The translations under genes were made by a program, and so were the position numbers. A stretch of DNA of 52,238 nt from Bacillota bacterium (lineage in GTDB: Bacteria; Bacillota; Clostridia; Lachnospirales; Lachnospiraceae). The notes under the pieces were generated by a model. It was given only the letters and a program-made list of their open reading frames with translations. It was not told the origin of the DNA and did no database searches. Below, piece after piece: positions 42,227 to 52,116 of the stretch (positions within the stretch are counted from its first letter, which is position 1; each line of letters opens with the position of its first letter). The stretch spans positions 1-52,238 of the forward strand of contig JAEWPN010000140.1 in NCBI GenBank assembly GCA_023399455.1, given 5' to 3'.

Positions 42227-42919
42227 TTATATATTGGCTCTCATCCAATTCTCTACAACCGGTGCGTCACTTTCATCCATAAAAGGATGTTCACTGTTTT
42301 CCGAAACAGTAATAACACTGCAAAATTTCTTTGTGAAATCTTCTATAACCTTCAAACTTTGCAAATTATCCTTCAACCCATATAAAATATGTGTGGGTAC
42401 ATTCCACTTTACAATAGGATTTTCTTTTACAAAAGTATAATAATCCCACGACAAAATATCAACGGGTGTTTCAATCTCTCTTTTCTCCTCCAATATAGGT
42501 TCCGAAACATCAAACCAAATAAACATCTGATGAATAAGATATTCCATATCTAAAATAGGTGATTGAAACAAACAATTTTCGAATTTCCTATCCCTATACG
42601 CATGTAAACTAAAAAAAGCTCCTAAGCTGGAGCCGAAAAGAGATATTCTTTCCCACTTTGAAAAAACATAATCGCCCACTTCTTTCAAATCCTCTTTACC
42701 ATTCCAAATATCACACTTTCTCTTCTCCCCCTGCCGTTCACCGTGAGCAGGCAAATCAAAGCTAATCGTCTGATAACCTTTTTCCTCAGCAATCTTTGCA
42801 AACAACCCGGCACTTTCTTTGCAAGACATCTTTCCATGAACAAAAATATATACTTTATCTGACTTTTCACCCCATATAACAGCAGGTATGCTCCCTATAT
42901 TAATCTTTAAAGTTTTCAT
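42227..42919 (-). CDS. Small alpha/beta-fold hydrolase
   Basis: 230 aa, cytosolic. Motifs: oxyanion region IFVHGKMSCKES, nucleophile elbow LFGSSLGAF, acid in LYGLKDNLQSL, and His in ENSEHPFMDESD. This fits short esterase-like or BAAT/DLH-like members. The first glycine region is HGKM instead of HGxxG. GGAG is 4-5 nt before the ATG. It follows rsmG by 43 bp in the same direction and may be the last gene of the mnmE-mnmG-rsmG transcript. Substrate unknown. Confidence 0.82.
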   Translation of the reverse strand: MKTLKINIGSIPAVIWGEKSDKVYIFVHGKMSCKESAGLFAKIAEEKGYQTISFDLPAHGERQGEKRKCDIWNGKEDLKEVGDYVFSKWERISLFGSSLGAFFSLHAYRDRKFENCLFQSPILDMEYLIHQMFIWFDVSEPILEEKREIETPVDILSWDYYTFVKENPIVKWNVPTHILYGLKDNLQSLKVIEDFTKKFCSVITVSENSEHPFMDESDAPVVENWMRANI

Positions 42920-42962
42920 AAATCTCCTTCATATATTATATTCAGATTATTTCAACTATTTC

Positions 42963-43727
42963 TTACTTTATAGGTTCCTTTACCGGAAGTCCCGCCTTTC
43001 TGGGAAACTTTTCCGGTGTATTTTTTACTTTTCTTATAATAAGAAGATTTCTATTAATATCGGAATCAGGAAGTTTAAAATATATCTGATCCTCCACCTC
43101 TCCACCAAGCAAGGATATTACCTTTCCGGCTTCTTTCAACTCATCCGTCAGTTTTTCCGACTTATAAGAAATAAAAAAACCATCTTTTTTCACAAAAGGA
43201 AGACATAACTCTGAAAGAGTAGAGAGATTAGCTACTGCCCTGGATACGCACAAATCATATTTTTCTCTAAGTGTTCCATATTTATTCAGTTTATCCGGCT
43301 TAGCATAATCCTCAGCACGTCCATGAAGGGTATCAATACCTGAAAGGCCTAACTTATCTATTACCTCATCCAAAAATTTAATCCTCTTCTGAAGAGAATC
43401 CAACAGGGTAATCTTAATATCAGGAAAAACAATCTTCAAAGGAATACCCGGAAAACCTGCACCCGTTCCTATATCAATCATATCAAATCTCATATCACTT
43501 AAAGAAAAACCCGATTTACCAACAAAATTTTCATTCATGTAATTGAATGCCTTAACAATAGAAAGACTATCAATAAAATGCTTCTTCATAACCTCATCAT
43601 AATCAGTAATCGACGTCAGATTCATAAAAGAGTTCCATTCGACCAAAAGCTCATAATACTGCATAAACTGAGACTTTTGTACATCGCTCAAGTATATTCC
43701 AAATTCCCTCAAATCATCTTCAAACAT
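42963..43727 (-). CDS. rsmG: 16S rRNA (guanine-N7) methyltransferase RsmG
   Basis: 254 aa. It methylates G527 of 16S rRNA using SAM; its loss gives low-level streptomycin resistance. The SAM motif is IDIGTGAGFPGIPLKI, with LDSLQKRIKFLDEV and VSRAVANLSTLSEL following, as in all GidB proteins. It lies 17 bp after mnmG. The C-terminus (KNTPEKFPRKAGLPVKEP) is the standard RsmG ending. Confidence 0.96.
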   Translation of the reverse strand: MFEDDLREFGIYLSDVQKSQFMQYYELLVEWNSFMNLTSITDYDEVMKKHFIDSLSIVKAFNYMNENFVGKSGFSLSDMRFDMIDIGTGAGFPGIPLKIVFPDIKITLLDSLQKRIKFLDEVIDKLGLSGIDTLHGRAEDYAKPDKLNKYGTLREKYDLCVSRAVANLSTLSELCLPFVKKDGFFISYKSEKLTDELKEAGKVISLLGGEVEDQIYFKLPDSDINRNLLIIRKVKNTPEKFPRKAGLPVKEPIK

Positions 43728-43744
43728 ATCAAACCATTCCCTTT

Positions 43745-45643
43745 TTAAACTCGATTATTATTTTTATTAAACTGTTCCAAATAAATAAGCAGCACAGAAA
43801 TATCCGCAGGAGAAACCCCCGAAATTCTGGAAGCTTGACCAACAGATACCGGCTTATAAGAAATCAACTTCTGACGCGCCTCCAGGCGAAGGCTTTTTAT
43901 ATCGTTATAATCCAGATCAGAGGAAATCTTCTTTTTTTCCATCTTCTTAAACTGCTCTACCTGCCTCATCTGACGGGAAATATAACCCTCATATTTAATC
44001 TCTATCTCTACCTGCTCAATAACACCTGCAGGTAAAGGTTGTCTGTTCACATCGATTTCAGATAAAATCTCATATGAAAGCTCCGGCCTGCATATTAACT
44101 CAGACATATTTGTTCCGGTCTTTAAAGTAGAACTTTCTTTGGAAGATAAAAACTCCTGAATATTTTTCGATGCTCCGACAATCGTATTTTTAAGACGATG
44201 GATCTCTTTATTTATCAACTCCCTCTTATCTATAACAGCTTTATAAGCTTCCTCTGAAATAAGCCCTGCCTTATAACCTTTTTCCCTAAGACGAAGATCT
44301 GCATTATCCTGACGAAGAATTAATCTATACTCTGCCCTCGAGGTCATCATCCTGTAAGGTTCAAAACTTTCCTTAGTCACTAAATCGTCAATCAATACAC
44401 CTATATATGCTTCCGAACGATCTATTACAAGCTGTCCTTTATTCTGAATAGAAAGAGCTGCATTAATTCCGGCAATTAATCCCTGAGCCGCCGCTTCTTC
44501 ATATCCACTGCTTCCATTAAATTGACCGGCGCTGAAAAGCCCCTTTATATTTTTGAACTCCAAAGTAGGATATAACTGTCTCGGATTAATACAATCATAT
44601 TCTATTGCATAAGCATTTCTCACTATCCTGCAATTTTCCATTCCAGGCACCGTACGATACATAGCAAGCTGCACATCCTCCGGAAGAGAAGAAGACATTC
44701 CTCCTACATACATCTCATTAGTATGAAGCCCTTCCGGTTCGATAAATACCTGATGTCTTTCTTTATCCGCAAACTTTACTACCTTATCTTCAATAGAAGG
44801 ACAATACCTGGGCCCGGTTCCTTCAATAATCCCCGCATAAATAGGAGAGCGGTCCAAATTTCCGCGTATGATTTCATGAGTATTCTGGTTCGTATACGTC
44901 AACCAGCAAGAAACCTGATCTATCTGTACATCCTCCGGATTAGTTGAAAAAGAAAAAGGAACCACTCTTTCATCTCCAAACTGCTCCTCCATCTTTGAAA
45001 AGTCCAAACTTCTCTTATCCATTCTGGCAGGAGTTCCCGTCTTAAATCTTCTTATCTCTATTCCAAGATTTCTCAAAGAATCCGTCAAATGATTAGCTGC
45101 CTGCAATCCATTAGGTCCTGTATAAGTAATACTCTCTCCGCAAAGACATCTGGCTTTCAAATAAGTACCCGTACAAAGAATTGCTGCCTTACATTCATAA
45201 ATTGCACCCGTAAAGGTTTTTATACTCACAATCCGGTTATCCTCTATAACCAGTTCACATACCTCTGCCTGTTTAATCGTAAGATGATCCTGATTCTCCA
45301 AAACCTTTCTCATAAGTCTGGAATATTCTGCCTTATCTGCCTGAGCTCTAAGGGAATGAACTGCCGGACCTTTAGACACATTCAACATTTTAGACTGAAT
45401 GAAAGTCTTATCTATATTTTTTCCCATCTCTCCTCCGAGAGCATCTATTTCTCTTACCAAATGCCCTTTAGAAGAACCTCCTATATTTGGATTGCATGGC
45501 ATAAGAGCAATACTGTCAACACTGACAGTAAAAATAACGGTTTCAAGTCCAAGCCGTGCACAAGCCAAAGCAGCTTCACATCCGGCATGTCCGGCCCCCA
45601 CTACACAAACATCCACTTTTTCTTTTATACTGCTTTCAAACAT
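43745..45643 (-). CDS. mnmG: tRNA uridine-5-carboxymethylaminomethyl modification enzyme MnmG (GidA)
   Basis: 632 aa. An FAD enzyme that, with MnmE, makes (c)mnm5U34 in tRNAs. FAD site: [21 protein letters not shown]. Other family text: [54 protein letters not shown]. The C-terminal helical part is present. I chose the ATG at 45643 ([12 protein letters not shown]) with AGAAGGA upstream; an in-frame codon at 45676 would overlap mnmE. It sits 17 bp after mnmE. Confidence 0.97.
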   Translation of the reverse strand: MFESSIKEKVDVCVVGAGHAGCEAALACARLGLETVIFTVSVDSIALMPCNPNIGGSSKGHLVREIDALGGEMGKNIDKTFIQSKMLNVSKGPAVHSLRAQADKAEYSRLMRKVLENQDHLTIKQAEVCELVIEDNRIVSIKTFTGAIYECKAAILCTGTYLKARCLCGESITYTGPNGLQAANHLTDSLRNLGIEIRRFKTGTPARMDKRSLDFSKMEEQFGDERVVPFSFSTNPEDVQIDQVSCWLTYTNQNTHEIIRGNLDRSPIYAGIIEGTGPRYCPSIEDKVVKFADKERHQVFIEPEGLHTNEMYVGGMSSSLPEDVQLAMYRTVPGMENCRIVRNAYAIEYDCINPRQLYPTLEFKNIKGLFSAGQFNGSSGYEEAAAQGLIAGINAALSIQNKGQLVIDRSEAYIGVLIDDLVTKESFEPYRMMTSRAEYRLILRQDNADLRLREKGYKAGLISEEAYKAVIDKRELINKEIHRLKNTIVGASKNIQEFLSSKESSTLKTGTNMSELICRPELSYEILSEIDVNRQPLPAGVIEQVEIEIKYEGYISRQMRQVEQFKKMEKKKISSDLDYNDIKSLRLEARQKLISYKPVSVGQASRISGVSPADISVLLIYLEQFNKNNNRV

Positions 45644-45660
45644 TCTATTTCCTTCTTTCG

Positions 45661-47112
45661 TTATTTTCCCATACAAAACTTTGAAAATATCTCATTTACT
45701 AAATCTTCTCCGACTTCCTCTCCTATTATAGTACCCAAAGAAGAATAAGAGCTCATCAAGTCGATGGAATAAAAATCTTCAGGCATACCATCCTCCAAAC
45801 TTCGCCTTACCTGAAGCATATCTTCATAAGCATTCATAATTGCTTCCTTATGCCTCATATTCGTAATGAATACTTCATCATTAAAGGATATCTCCCCTTG
45901 GAAAAACATATCCTTAATAGCCTTCTCCAATAAATCGATTCCTATATTTTCCTTTGTAGAAGTCTTTATAATCCTAATATGAGAAGCATCTACAGCTTTA
46001 TCCACAGCCCTTATTTCAGCAGATAAAATATCTTCCGTAGTTACCTCATCCAAATCTGTCTTATTCAAAAGAATTATCGTTTTCTTACCGGCAATCATTT
46101 GAATGATATGATTATCACTCTCATCCAAAGGCAGAGAAGCATCCACCACAAAAATAACTAAATCTGCAGAAGAAGCATACTTTATTGCCCTTTCCACACC
46201 AATTTTTTCCACCACATCTTCAGTATAGCGAATACCCGCAGTATCTATAATATTCAAACTTATACCGTGAAGCTTTATGGATTCTTCCAGGACATCTCTG
46301 GTAGTACCAGCAACATCGGTAACAATTGCCTTTTCTTCTCCCACAAGAAGATTCAGAAGAGAAGACTTACCTGCATTAGGTTTACCGACAATTACAGTAT
46401 TAATCCCTTCTTTAAGCATCATGCCGTTATCAGCAGAATCAAGCAGTTTTTTTAACTTCGAAATAATATTATCCGTCTTTTCATAAAGCCTTTCCCCATA
46501 TCCCTCCAGACTAATATGCTCCGGATCATCCAAAGCGGATTCTATAAAAGCAATTTCATAAATAAGCTCCTGACGGAGCCCCTTAACTACTTCCGACACC
46601 GAACCCTTTAATTGACTCACAGAACTTTTTAAAGCGAACTGATTCTTCGAATGAATTATATCAATGACAGCTTCCGCTTTAGATAAATCTATTCTTCCAT
46701 TTAAAAAAGCCCTTTTTGTAAATTCACCCGGCTCTGCAATTCTCGCCCCATTCTTAATTACCAGCTCCAATATACGATTCATCATGAGAACACCCCCATG
46801 ACAATTAATCTCGACTGTATCCTCCGTAGTATAGCTGCCAGGCGACTTCATAACGCCGACCATGACCTCATCTACAATATTACTTTCTTTAAGATAACCT
46901 TCATCCACATCATTTTTCTCACCGGAAGAATTATCCACAATATATCCATAATTTATAGTATGAGAAACTACTTCACGCAGAATCCTTTTTCCCGATTTCG
47001 TTCGAAACATCCTATCCGCAATTTCAATAGCTTCTTCACCACTAATCCTCACAATTCCAATTCCGGAATCTGCCATCGCAGTAGCAATAGCAGCTATAGT
47101 ATCTGTCTTCAT
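45661..47112 (-). CDS. mnmE: tRNA modification GTPase MnmE (TrmE)
   Basis: 483 aa. The N-terminal tetrahydrofolate-binding part begins [22 protein letters not shown]. The central G domain has [16 protein letters not shown] and NKTDLD. The C-terminus ends FSKFCMGK, with the family CxGK-type cysteine. It works as a dimer with MnmG on wobble uridines. AGAGG precedes the ATG. A terminator at 47206-47237 separates it from jag, so it begins its own transcript with mnmG and rsmG. Confidence 0.97.
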   Translation of the reverse strand: MKTDTIAAIATAMADSGIGIVRISGEEAIEIADRMFRTKSGKRILREVVSHTINYGYIVDNSSGEKNDVDEGYLKESNIVDEVMVGVMKSPGSYTTEDTVEINCHGGVLMMNRILELVIKNGARIAEPGEFTKRAFLNGRIDLSKAEAVIDIIHSKNQFALKSSVSQLKGSVSEVVKGLRQELIYEIAFIESALDDPEHISLEGYGERLYEKTDNIISKLKKLLDSADNGMMLKEGINTVIVGKPNAGKSSLLNLLVGEEKAIVTDVAGTTRDVLEESIKLHGISLNIIDTAGIRYTEDVVEKIGVERAIKYASSADLVIFVVDASLPLDESDNHIIQMIAGKKTIILLNKTDLDEVTTEDILSAEIRAVDKAVDASHIRIIKTSTKENIGIDLLEKAIKDMFFQGEISFNDEVFITNMRHKEAIMNAYEDMLQVRRSLEDGMPEDFYSIDLMSSYSSLGTIIGEEVGEDLVNEIFSKFCMGK

Positions 47113-47205
47113 AATAAACCTCTTATATGCTTTCCTTAAAAGCTTAATACTTTAAGATTACCCATTTTTACTTTAATTCATTAAATGACTTACCTTTCAC
47201 ACTAA

Positions 47206-47237
47206 AAACCCTTGAATCTGTTAAGATTCAAGGGTTT
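47206..47237 (-). terminator. Terminator after jag
   Basis: A perfect 13-bp stem (AAACCCTTGAATC and complement, 6-nt loop), followed leftward by TTTTTAG. It ends the rpmH-rnpA-yidD-yidC-jag transcript before mnmE. Confidence 0.85.
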
Positions 47238-47253
47238 ATTATATCATATATCT

Positions 47254-47877
47254 TTATTTTTTTAAAGTAACAACTACACGACGGAAAGGCTCCTCCCCTT
47301 CGCTATGGGTAGTCACATATTTATCTCCCTGTAAAGCAGAATGAATAATTCTTCTTTCATAAGGATTCATAGGCTCGAGTGATAGCGGACGCTTCGTTCT
47401 TTTAACCTTATAAGCCATATTTTTTGCAAGATTTTCAAGAGTATCTTTTCTTCTCTGTCTATAATTCTCAGTATCTACCTTCACACGGATATAGTTTTCA
47501 GCATCTTTATTAACTACTAAGGATACAAGATATTGAAGAGAATCGAGAGTTTGTCCTCTCTTTCCAATGAGAACTCCCATTTCATCGCCGCTCAAGTCGA
47601 TATCCAATGAATTTTCAGCTTCATCGTACTTCGCTTTAACTACCACTGTAAGGTTCATCGCTTCGAAAACATCCGTAAGGAAAATCTTCGCTTTATCATC
47701 AACAGAGGACTTTACTCTAGCCTTAATAACAGCAGGCTTTGAGCCAATTCCAAGAAATCCGGAGGAACCTTCTTCTACAACTTCATAATCCAATTTATCA
47801 CTCGTAACAGTAAGTTTTCTACAAGCTTCCGTAATCGCATCATTTACAGTTTTTGCTGAAATCTCAATAAATTCCAT
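47254..47877 (-). CDS. jag: RNA-binding protein Jag/KhpB (Jag-N, KH, R3H)
   Basis: 207 aa. The Jag N-terminal domain is MEFIEISAKTVNDAITEACRKL, with the hinge SSGFLGIGSKPA. The KH domain has GVLIGKRGQTLDSLQYLVSLVVN, and R3H is in MNPYERRIIHSALQG..VTTHSEGEEPFRRV. Homologs bind RNA with KhpA and affect cell division and elongation. The ATG at 47877 is favoured since AGGAGGG lies 7 nt before it; the ATG at 47883 is only 1 nt from that site. It starts 12 bp after yidC. Confidence 0.95.
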   Translation of the reverse strand: MEFIEISAKTVNDAITEACRKLTVTSDKLDYEVVEEGSSGFLGIGSKPAVIKARVKSSVDDKAKIFLTDVFEAMNLTVVVKAKYDEAENSLDIDLSGDEMGVLIGKRGQTLDSLQYLVSLVVNKDAENYIRVKVDTENYRQRRKDTLENLAKNMAYKVKRTKRPLSLEPMNPYERRIIHSALQGDKYVTTHSEGEEPFRRVVVTLKK

Positions 47878-47889
47878 GACCATACCCTC

Positions 47890-49200
47890 CTACTTATTAT
47901 TCTTTTCATTATATTGTTTTACCATGTTAGCCTTGGAAGCAATGCTGCCAGACTTTGCATTCTTGCTATAGTATTCTGTAGATTTCTTTACTGCCTCATC
48001 CTTCTCCTGCTGCGTCATAGAGGAAGCCCCAGAAACATTCTGCTGCGCCTGCTTAGCCGCCACATTCTTTGTATTCATGTTGGCATAATCGTTAATCGTC
48101 TTTAAATTAATGCCCTTTGATTTTTCAAGCTTCTTATTTCTCTTCTCTACGTTCTTTTTAATAAGTTCATCCAGATCCATCTTGTCAATGTGCTTATTGA
48201 TCACTATCTGCTGAACGCTTCGCACTACAGAACCGGCAATCCAGTATAGACCCATACCTGCGGGAAGAGTATAACAGAAAAATGCCGACATAATAGGCAT
48301 CATCATATTCATCGTCTTCATAGAAGAAGCCATCGGATTATCCTTATTATTGCTGGTATCCGGCTGAGGCATCAGCTTCGTATTGATCCACTGGGTAACA
48401 GCTGACAGAACAGGAACTGCAAGAGCAGCAACTATCATTATATAGGTTCCATTAGCAATTGCTTCCTTCATTATAAAAGAAGGAGAATTTCCTATATTCA
48501 ATCCAAGAAAATTATTATATCTATCCAAAGTCTGAAGCGTACTAGTCACGTCCGTAGATAAATTAGGAAACTTATCCGAAATAGAAAGCCATTCGGAGGT
48601 AGATGCCTTATTCAGTACATCAATAAAAGTATTCTGCACATACTCCACAGTACCACTAGTAAAAGCATCTGATTGGAACTGTTTGCTATACATGTTAGCT
48701 TCCTTAAAGTTCCTTATGAAATCCGTACTTCCCGGAGAAGAAATCAGCTTGTCCACCAACGGGAAAAAAGCTTCCTTAATCTTACCTACATAAGCAGGCA
48801 TAGAATAAATTACACGATAAAGTGCAAACAATATAGGCATCTGAATAATGAGCTGAAGACAACTTCCTGTAGGAGAAACACCGTATTTTGCATACACGGC
48901 CTGCGTCTCTTCATTCATTTTCATGGCAGTCTCATTGTCTTTCTTATTTTTGTACTTCGCTTGAATCTCTTGAAGTTCAGGATTCATCTTAGCGGAAAGT
49001 TTAGAGAATTTCTGCTGCTTAATAGTGAGGGGCATCATCATAAGATAAATAACGATAGTGAATAAAATAATAGCTAAACCAATATTTGGAATACCTATTT
49101 TGTCCAAACAGAAGAAAATTCCTTCCATTATATATCCGAGAAGCTTAGCAACCGGTCCTATAATAAAGGTTTGATTCTGGGTTAATATAATACCTGACAA
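47890..49200 (-). CDS. yidC: Membrane protein insertase YidC/OxaA (SpoIIIJ type)
   Basis: 436 aa, a membrane insertase. About five membrane helices are visible; the core has LAIILFTIVIYLMMMPLTIKQQKFSKLSAKMNPELQEIQAKYK, PTGSCLQLIIQMPILFALYRVIYSMP and TLPAGMGLYWIAGSVVRSVQQ. The C-terminal tail is long, Lys/Gln-rich and charged. Unlike SpoIIIJ there is no lipobox; the start is a TTG at 49200 with AAGGAGGAG 5 nt upstream. It is between yidD and jag as in most Firmicutes. Confidence 0.95.
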   Translation of the reverse strand: MSGIILTQNQTFIIGPVAKLLGYIMEGIFFCLDKIGIPNIGLAIILFTIVIYLMMMPLTIKQQKFSKLSAKMNPELQEIQAKYKNKKDNETAMKMNEETQAVYAKYGVSPTGSCLQLIIQMPILFALYRVIYSMPAYVGKIKEAFFPLVDKLISSPGSTDFIRNFKEANMYSKQFQSDAFTSGTVEYVQNTFIDVLNKASTSEWLSISDKFPNLSTDVTSTLQTLDRYNNFLGLNIGNSPSFIMKEAIANGTYIMIVAALAVPVLSAVTQWINTKLMPQPDTSNNKDNPMASSMKTMNMMMPIMSAFFCYTLPAGMGLYWIAGSVVRSVQQIVINKHIDKMDLDELIKKNVEKRNKKLEKSKGINLKTINDYANMNTKNVAAKQAQQNVSGASSMTQQEKDEAVKKSTEYYSKNAKSGSIASKANMVKQYNEKNNK

Positions 49201-49250
49201 TTTTTCTCCTCCTTAATGAAGCATAACATAAATTTTAAATAGTAATTATT

Positions 49251-49493
49251 CTACGGAACTGGATCATAACCTCCCTTGGAAAAGGGATTACACCTTAAAA
49301 TTCTCCATAACGACAAAAGCCCACCTTTCAAAGCGCCATATTTGCTGACCGCTTCCAGACCATACTCTGAACAAGTGGGAAAATAAGGGCATTTTGTTCT
49401 CTTCATAGGAGAAATATATTTTCTATAGAACTTAATCATGTAAATCAATAATTTTTTCATATCAATTATCAAATCAAACTTCTTTACATACAT
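49251..49493 (-). CDS. yidD: Membrane protein insertion efficiency factor YidD
   Basis: 80 aa from the ATG at 49493, whose A is also the last base of the rnpA stop (TAATG), implying coupled translation. The typical YidD start at 49460 ([18 protein letters not shown]) gives 69 aa and is the alternative. Family motifs: [27 protein letters not shown] and [17 protein letters not shown]. An amphipathic membrane-associated helper for YidC, which is encoded next. Confidence 0.94.
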   Translation of the reverse strand: MYVKKFDLIIDMKKLLIYMIKFYRKYISPMKRTKCPYFPTCSEYGLEAVSKYGALKGGLLSLWRILRCNPFSKGGYDPVP

Positions 49494-49837
49494 TAAAAAT
49501 ATATCTTTAATATATGATGAAGTTTTCCCAGATGTAATAATGCGCTTTCTATCTCGGCATAAGAAGCCGAAGCCGCATTGTTTCTTGCAACGACTACTAT
49601 ATCTAATCCATCATTAAATATATTTTCATGCAGTCTGTAACTTTCTCTCAACAATCTCGTAACTCTGTGGCGCACGACACTGTTTCCAACTTTTTTACTT
49701 ACCGATATTCCGATTCTGTTCATATTTCTGTTATTTTCCAACACATACATTACAAGATATTTATTAGCATAAGATCTACCACTTTTATAAACAGTTCTGA
49801 AATCGTTATTTTTCTTCAATGATTCTGAAAATCTCAT
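49493..49837 (-). CDS. rnpA: Ribonuclease P protein component
   Basis: 114 aa from the ATG at 49837 ([20 protein letters not shown]). A GTG at 49849 is an alternative; neither has a good Shine-Dalgarno site, so expression may depend on coupling with rpmH. The RNR-type motif is [28 protein letters not shown]. It binds RnpB RNA to process tRNA 5' ends. It overlaps yidD by one base. Confidence 0.95.
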   Translation of the reverse strand: MRFSESLKKNNDFRTVYKSGRSYANKYLVMYVLENNRNMNRIGISVSKKVGNSVVRHRVTRLLRESYRLHENIFNDGLDIVVVARNNAASASYAEIESALLHLGKLHHILKIYF

Positions 49838-49859
49838 ATTTTTCGCCACAAGAGAAAAA

Positions 49860-49879
49860 AGGCCACAAAACTGCGGCCT
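49860..49879 (-). terminator. Attenuator hairpin at the rpmH stop
   Basis: GGCCGCAGTTTTGTGGCC forms a short GC-rich stem and is followed leftward by TTTTTTCTC. It overlaps the rpmH stop codon. It should stop part of the transcripts so that ribosomal protein L34 is made in excess over RnpA. Confidence 0.75.
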
Positions 49880-50012
49880 ATGCTGACAATCTCTTTCTTC
49901 CTTTTGCTCTTCTGGCAGCTAATACTTTTCTTCCGCCCGGAGTACTCATTCTGGATCTAAAACCGTGAACTTTCTTTCTCTGTCTGTTTTTAGGCTGAAA
50001 TGTCATTTTCAT
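49878..50012 (-). CDS. rpmH: 50S ribosomal protein L34
   Basis: 44 aa. The protein is [20 protein letters not shown] followed by [20 protein letters not shown] and RLSA, a textbook L34. GGAGGTGCACC precedes the ATG. A strong promoter lies about 90 bp upstream. It heads the rpmH-rnpA-yidD-yidC-jag group and faces dnaA across the origin. Confidence 0.97.
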   Translation of the reverse strand: MKMTFQPKNRQRKKVHGFRSRMSTPGGRKVLAARRAKGRKRLSA

Positions 50013-50102
50013 AATTGGTGCACCTCCTTTTTGAAAACCTTCTATAATATAAGGTAAACGAATAGTTTTTTATTAATATCGTGTTGGAAAAATATCATTA
50101 CG

Positions 50103-50131
50103 ATTATATAAGATAAAAAAGTTTCCGTCAA
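50103..50131 (-). promoter_or_regulatory. rpmH promoter
   Basis: Leftward -35 TTGACG (50126-50131), 17-bp spacer and -10 TATAAT (50103-50108), a near-consensus vegetative promoter. The start point would be about 50096, giving an 84-nt leader. Confidence 0.8.
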
Positions 50132-50258
50132 GTAAATAACCATAAATTTAATAAATTAAAAATACCCAAAAAACGTTGAAAAAATCGTGATTTTAACTAA
50201 AACTACATATTGTTATTTCAAAGATAAGCTAACCACTAAATGTAGATAGAAAATAAAG

Positions 50259-50515
50259 TTATGCACATGGAAGTAAATTAATTTTTAATTTACATAAATC
50301 TATCCACATATTGTGTATAAAATGTGGATAACACCTTGATATTATGTGAAAACATAGTGAATTAACTTAATAAATCCTCTAATAATCGATATTTACTCAT
50401 GTTAATAATTATTTTTAGAGTTATACACAAGGCTTTGGAACGTATAAAATTCTATGTTAACTTTTATTTCAAAATCATACTTTATTCCCCTTAATTATCC
50501 ACAAGATGTGCATAA
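50259..50515. other. oriC: Replication origin (oriC), upstream DnaA-box cluster
   Basis: Six TTATNCACA boxes lie in 257 AT-rich bp: 50259-50267 (+), 50312-50320 (-), 50323-50331 (-, perfect TTATCCACA), 50421-50429 (+), 50495-50503 (+, perfect) and 50507-50515 (-). A near match, CTATCCACA, is at 50300-50308. The boxes form two head-to-head groups. The location between rpmH and dnaA is the Firmicute norm. The rest of the rpmH-dnaA gap (50013-50661) holds no gene. Confidence 0.9.
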
Positions 50516-50537
50516 ACCCGTTCATAAAATTAACCAT

Positions 50538-50566
50538 TTGAAATTTTGTATTATTTATATTAAGAT
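50538..50566 (+). promoter_or_regulatory. Possible dnaA promoter
   Basis: TTGAAA (50538-50543), 17-bp spacer, TAAGAT (50561-50566). A moderate match close after the last DnaA boxes, fitting autoregulation by DnaA. Confidence 0.4.
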
Positions 50567-50598
50567 ATAAATGAGGTATTATCGCTTAAAGAATACCA

Positions 50599-50633
50599 AT
50601 ACTACTAAGATAGTATTACTATCAAAATAGTAT
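50599..50633 (+). promoter_or_regulatory. Nested TACTA/TAGTA dyad in the dnaA leader
   Basis: GATAGTA-T-TACTATC (50609-50623) is nested inside ATACTA/TAGTAT (50599-50604 with 50628-50633). It lies about 30 bp before the dnaA start. It could be a leader RNA hairpin, an operator, or part of an unwinding element, since its triplets resemble DnaA-trio repeats. Confidence 0.5.
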
Positions 50634-50661
50634 GCTTTACTTATTAAACCGGAGGCATTTC

Positions 50662-52014
50662 ATGGATTCTATTAAAGAAAACTGGGAATTAATTAAACAA
50701 ACGATAAAAAAAGAATATGATTTATCTAATATTTCTTATAATACATGGGTAGCTAACCTCAATTTTTACAGTGTGGAGAATGATGTGGTCACTATTTTGA
50801 TTCCTTCCGACCAAGCTCATGCTCTCAGCTACATAACAAACAAATATAAGAGTTATTTTCAAGTAACCATTACGGAAATGATGGATCATGAATATGACAT
50901 TTCTTTTATATTGGAAAAAGATGTGGATGAAAACGAAGATTCTATGGCTTTGAAGCCTCAATACAACATTAATTACGAGAAAGCTAATCTGAATCCAAAG
51001 TACAGATTCGATACCTTCGTGGTAGGAAGCAATAATAAATTTGCTCATTCCGCTTCCCTCGCAGTGGCCGAATCTCCCGGAGAAGCGTATAATCCCCTCT
51101 ATTTATACGGAGGCGCCGGATTGGGTAAGACTCACCTCATGCACTCCATCGGACATTTTATCCTTAATCAGAATCCTAATATGAAAGTACTTTACGTTAC
51201 CTCGGAACAATTTACCAACGAAGTAATTGAATCCATAAGGAGCGGTAACGCTGCGGCCATGACGAAGCTCAGGGAAAAATACAGGACTGTAGATGTGCTG
51301 CTTATTGATGATGTACAGTTTATTATAGGAAAAGAAAGTACACAGGAAGAATTCTTCCATACCTTTAATGTACTCCATGCTTCCGGGAAGCAGATCATTC
51401 TCTCCTCAGATAAGCCTCCTAAAGAAATGGAAACTTTGGAAGAAAGATTTCGTTCCAGATTTGAATGGGGACTTATTGCGGATATTCAGCCCCCCGATTA
51501 TGAGACCAGAATGGCAATACTTAAGAAAAATGCGGAAAGCTACAGTAAAGAAGTAGATAATGAAATCTTCAAATATATAGCTACGAATATAAAGTCCAAC
51601 ATCAGAGAATTAGAAGGTGCTTTTAATAAGATTATTGCTTTTTCCAAATTAAATAATGTAGATATCACTCTTGATATTGCGGAGGAAGCTCTAAAAGATA
51701 TTATTTATCCTGACAAACCGAAAGAAATAAGTCCTTCCTTTATTATTAATGTAGTTTCGGAACAATTCGGAGTAAATGCTGAGGATATAACCTCCAAAAA
51801 ACGTAATTCTGAGTTTGTGGAACCGAGGCAGGTAGTTATGTATCTTTGCCGCAGCATGACAGATACCTCTTATCAAAATATAGGTAAGATACTTGGCAAA
51901 AAAGATCATACCACAATTATCCACGGAGTTAATAAGATTACAGAGGAAATTAAAACAAACGAAGAACTCAAAAATAAAATAGAAATCATAAGAAAAAAAA
52001 TTAATCCTTCATAG
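50662..52014 (+). CDS. dnaA: Chromosomal replication initiator protein DnaA
   Basis: 450 aa. Domain I starts MDSIKENWELIKQTIKKEYDLSNISYNTWV; domain III has Walker A GAGLGKT (151-157) and Walker B VLLIDDVQFI; domain IV has the DNA-binding signature KDHTTIIHGVNKI. I chose the ATG at 50662, which has CCGGAGG upstream; the ATG at 50632 lies inside the leader dyad. It binds the TTATNCACA boxes on both sides of its gene to open the origin. The next gene, expected to be dnaN, is beyond the window edge. Confidence 0.98.
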   Translation: MDSIKENWELIKQTIKKEYDLSNISYNTWVANLNFYSVENDVVTILIPSDQAHALSYITNKYKSYFQVTITEMMDHEYDISFILEKDVDENEDSMALKPQYNINYEKANLNPKYRFDTFVVGSNNKFAHSASLAVAESPGEAYNPLYLYGGAGLGKTHLMHSIGHFILNQNPNMKVLYVTSEQFTNEVIESIRSGNAAAMTKLREKYRTVDVLLIDDVQFIIGKESTQEEFFHTFNVLHASGKQIILSSDKPPKEMETLEERFRSRFEWGLIADIQPPDYETRMAILKKNAESYSKEVDNEIFKYIATNIKSNIRELEGAFNKIIAFSKLNNVDITLDIAEEALKDIIYPDKPKEISPSFIINVVSEQFGVNAEDITSKKRNSEFVEPRQVVMYLCRSMTDTSYQNIGKILGKKDHTTIIHGVNKITEEIKTNEELKNKIEIIRKKINPS

Positions 52015-52116
52015 ATTTCATAATAGCTTTCCACAATCTTATGTTTATTATTATGTGGTTATAATGTTGATATTTTTATGAGTATAAGATTTAATTTTAT
52101 GCTTCAAAAAAAGAGA

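Noticed and set aside
52015..52116. Start of dnaN inside the window
   Set aside because: No plausible start codon with ribosome site leads to an open frame reaching the window end; only promoter-like and DnaA-box sequence is seen.
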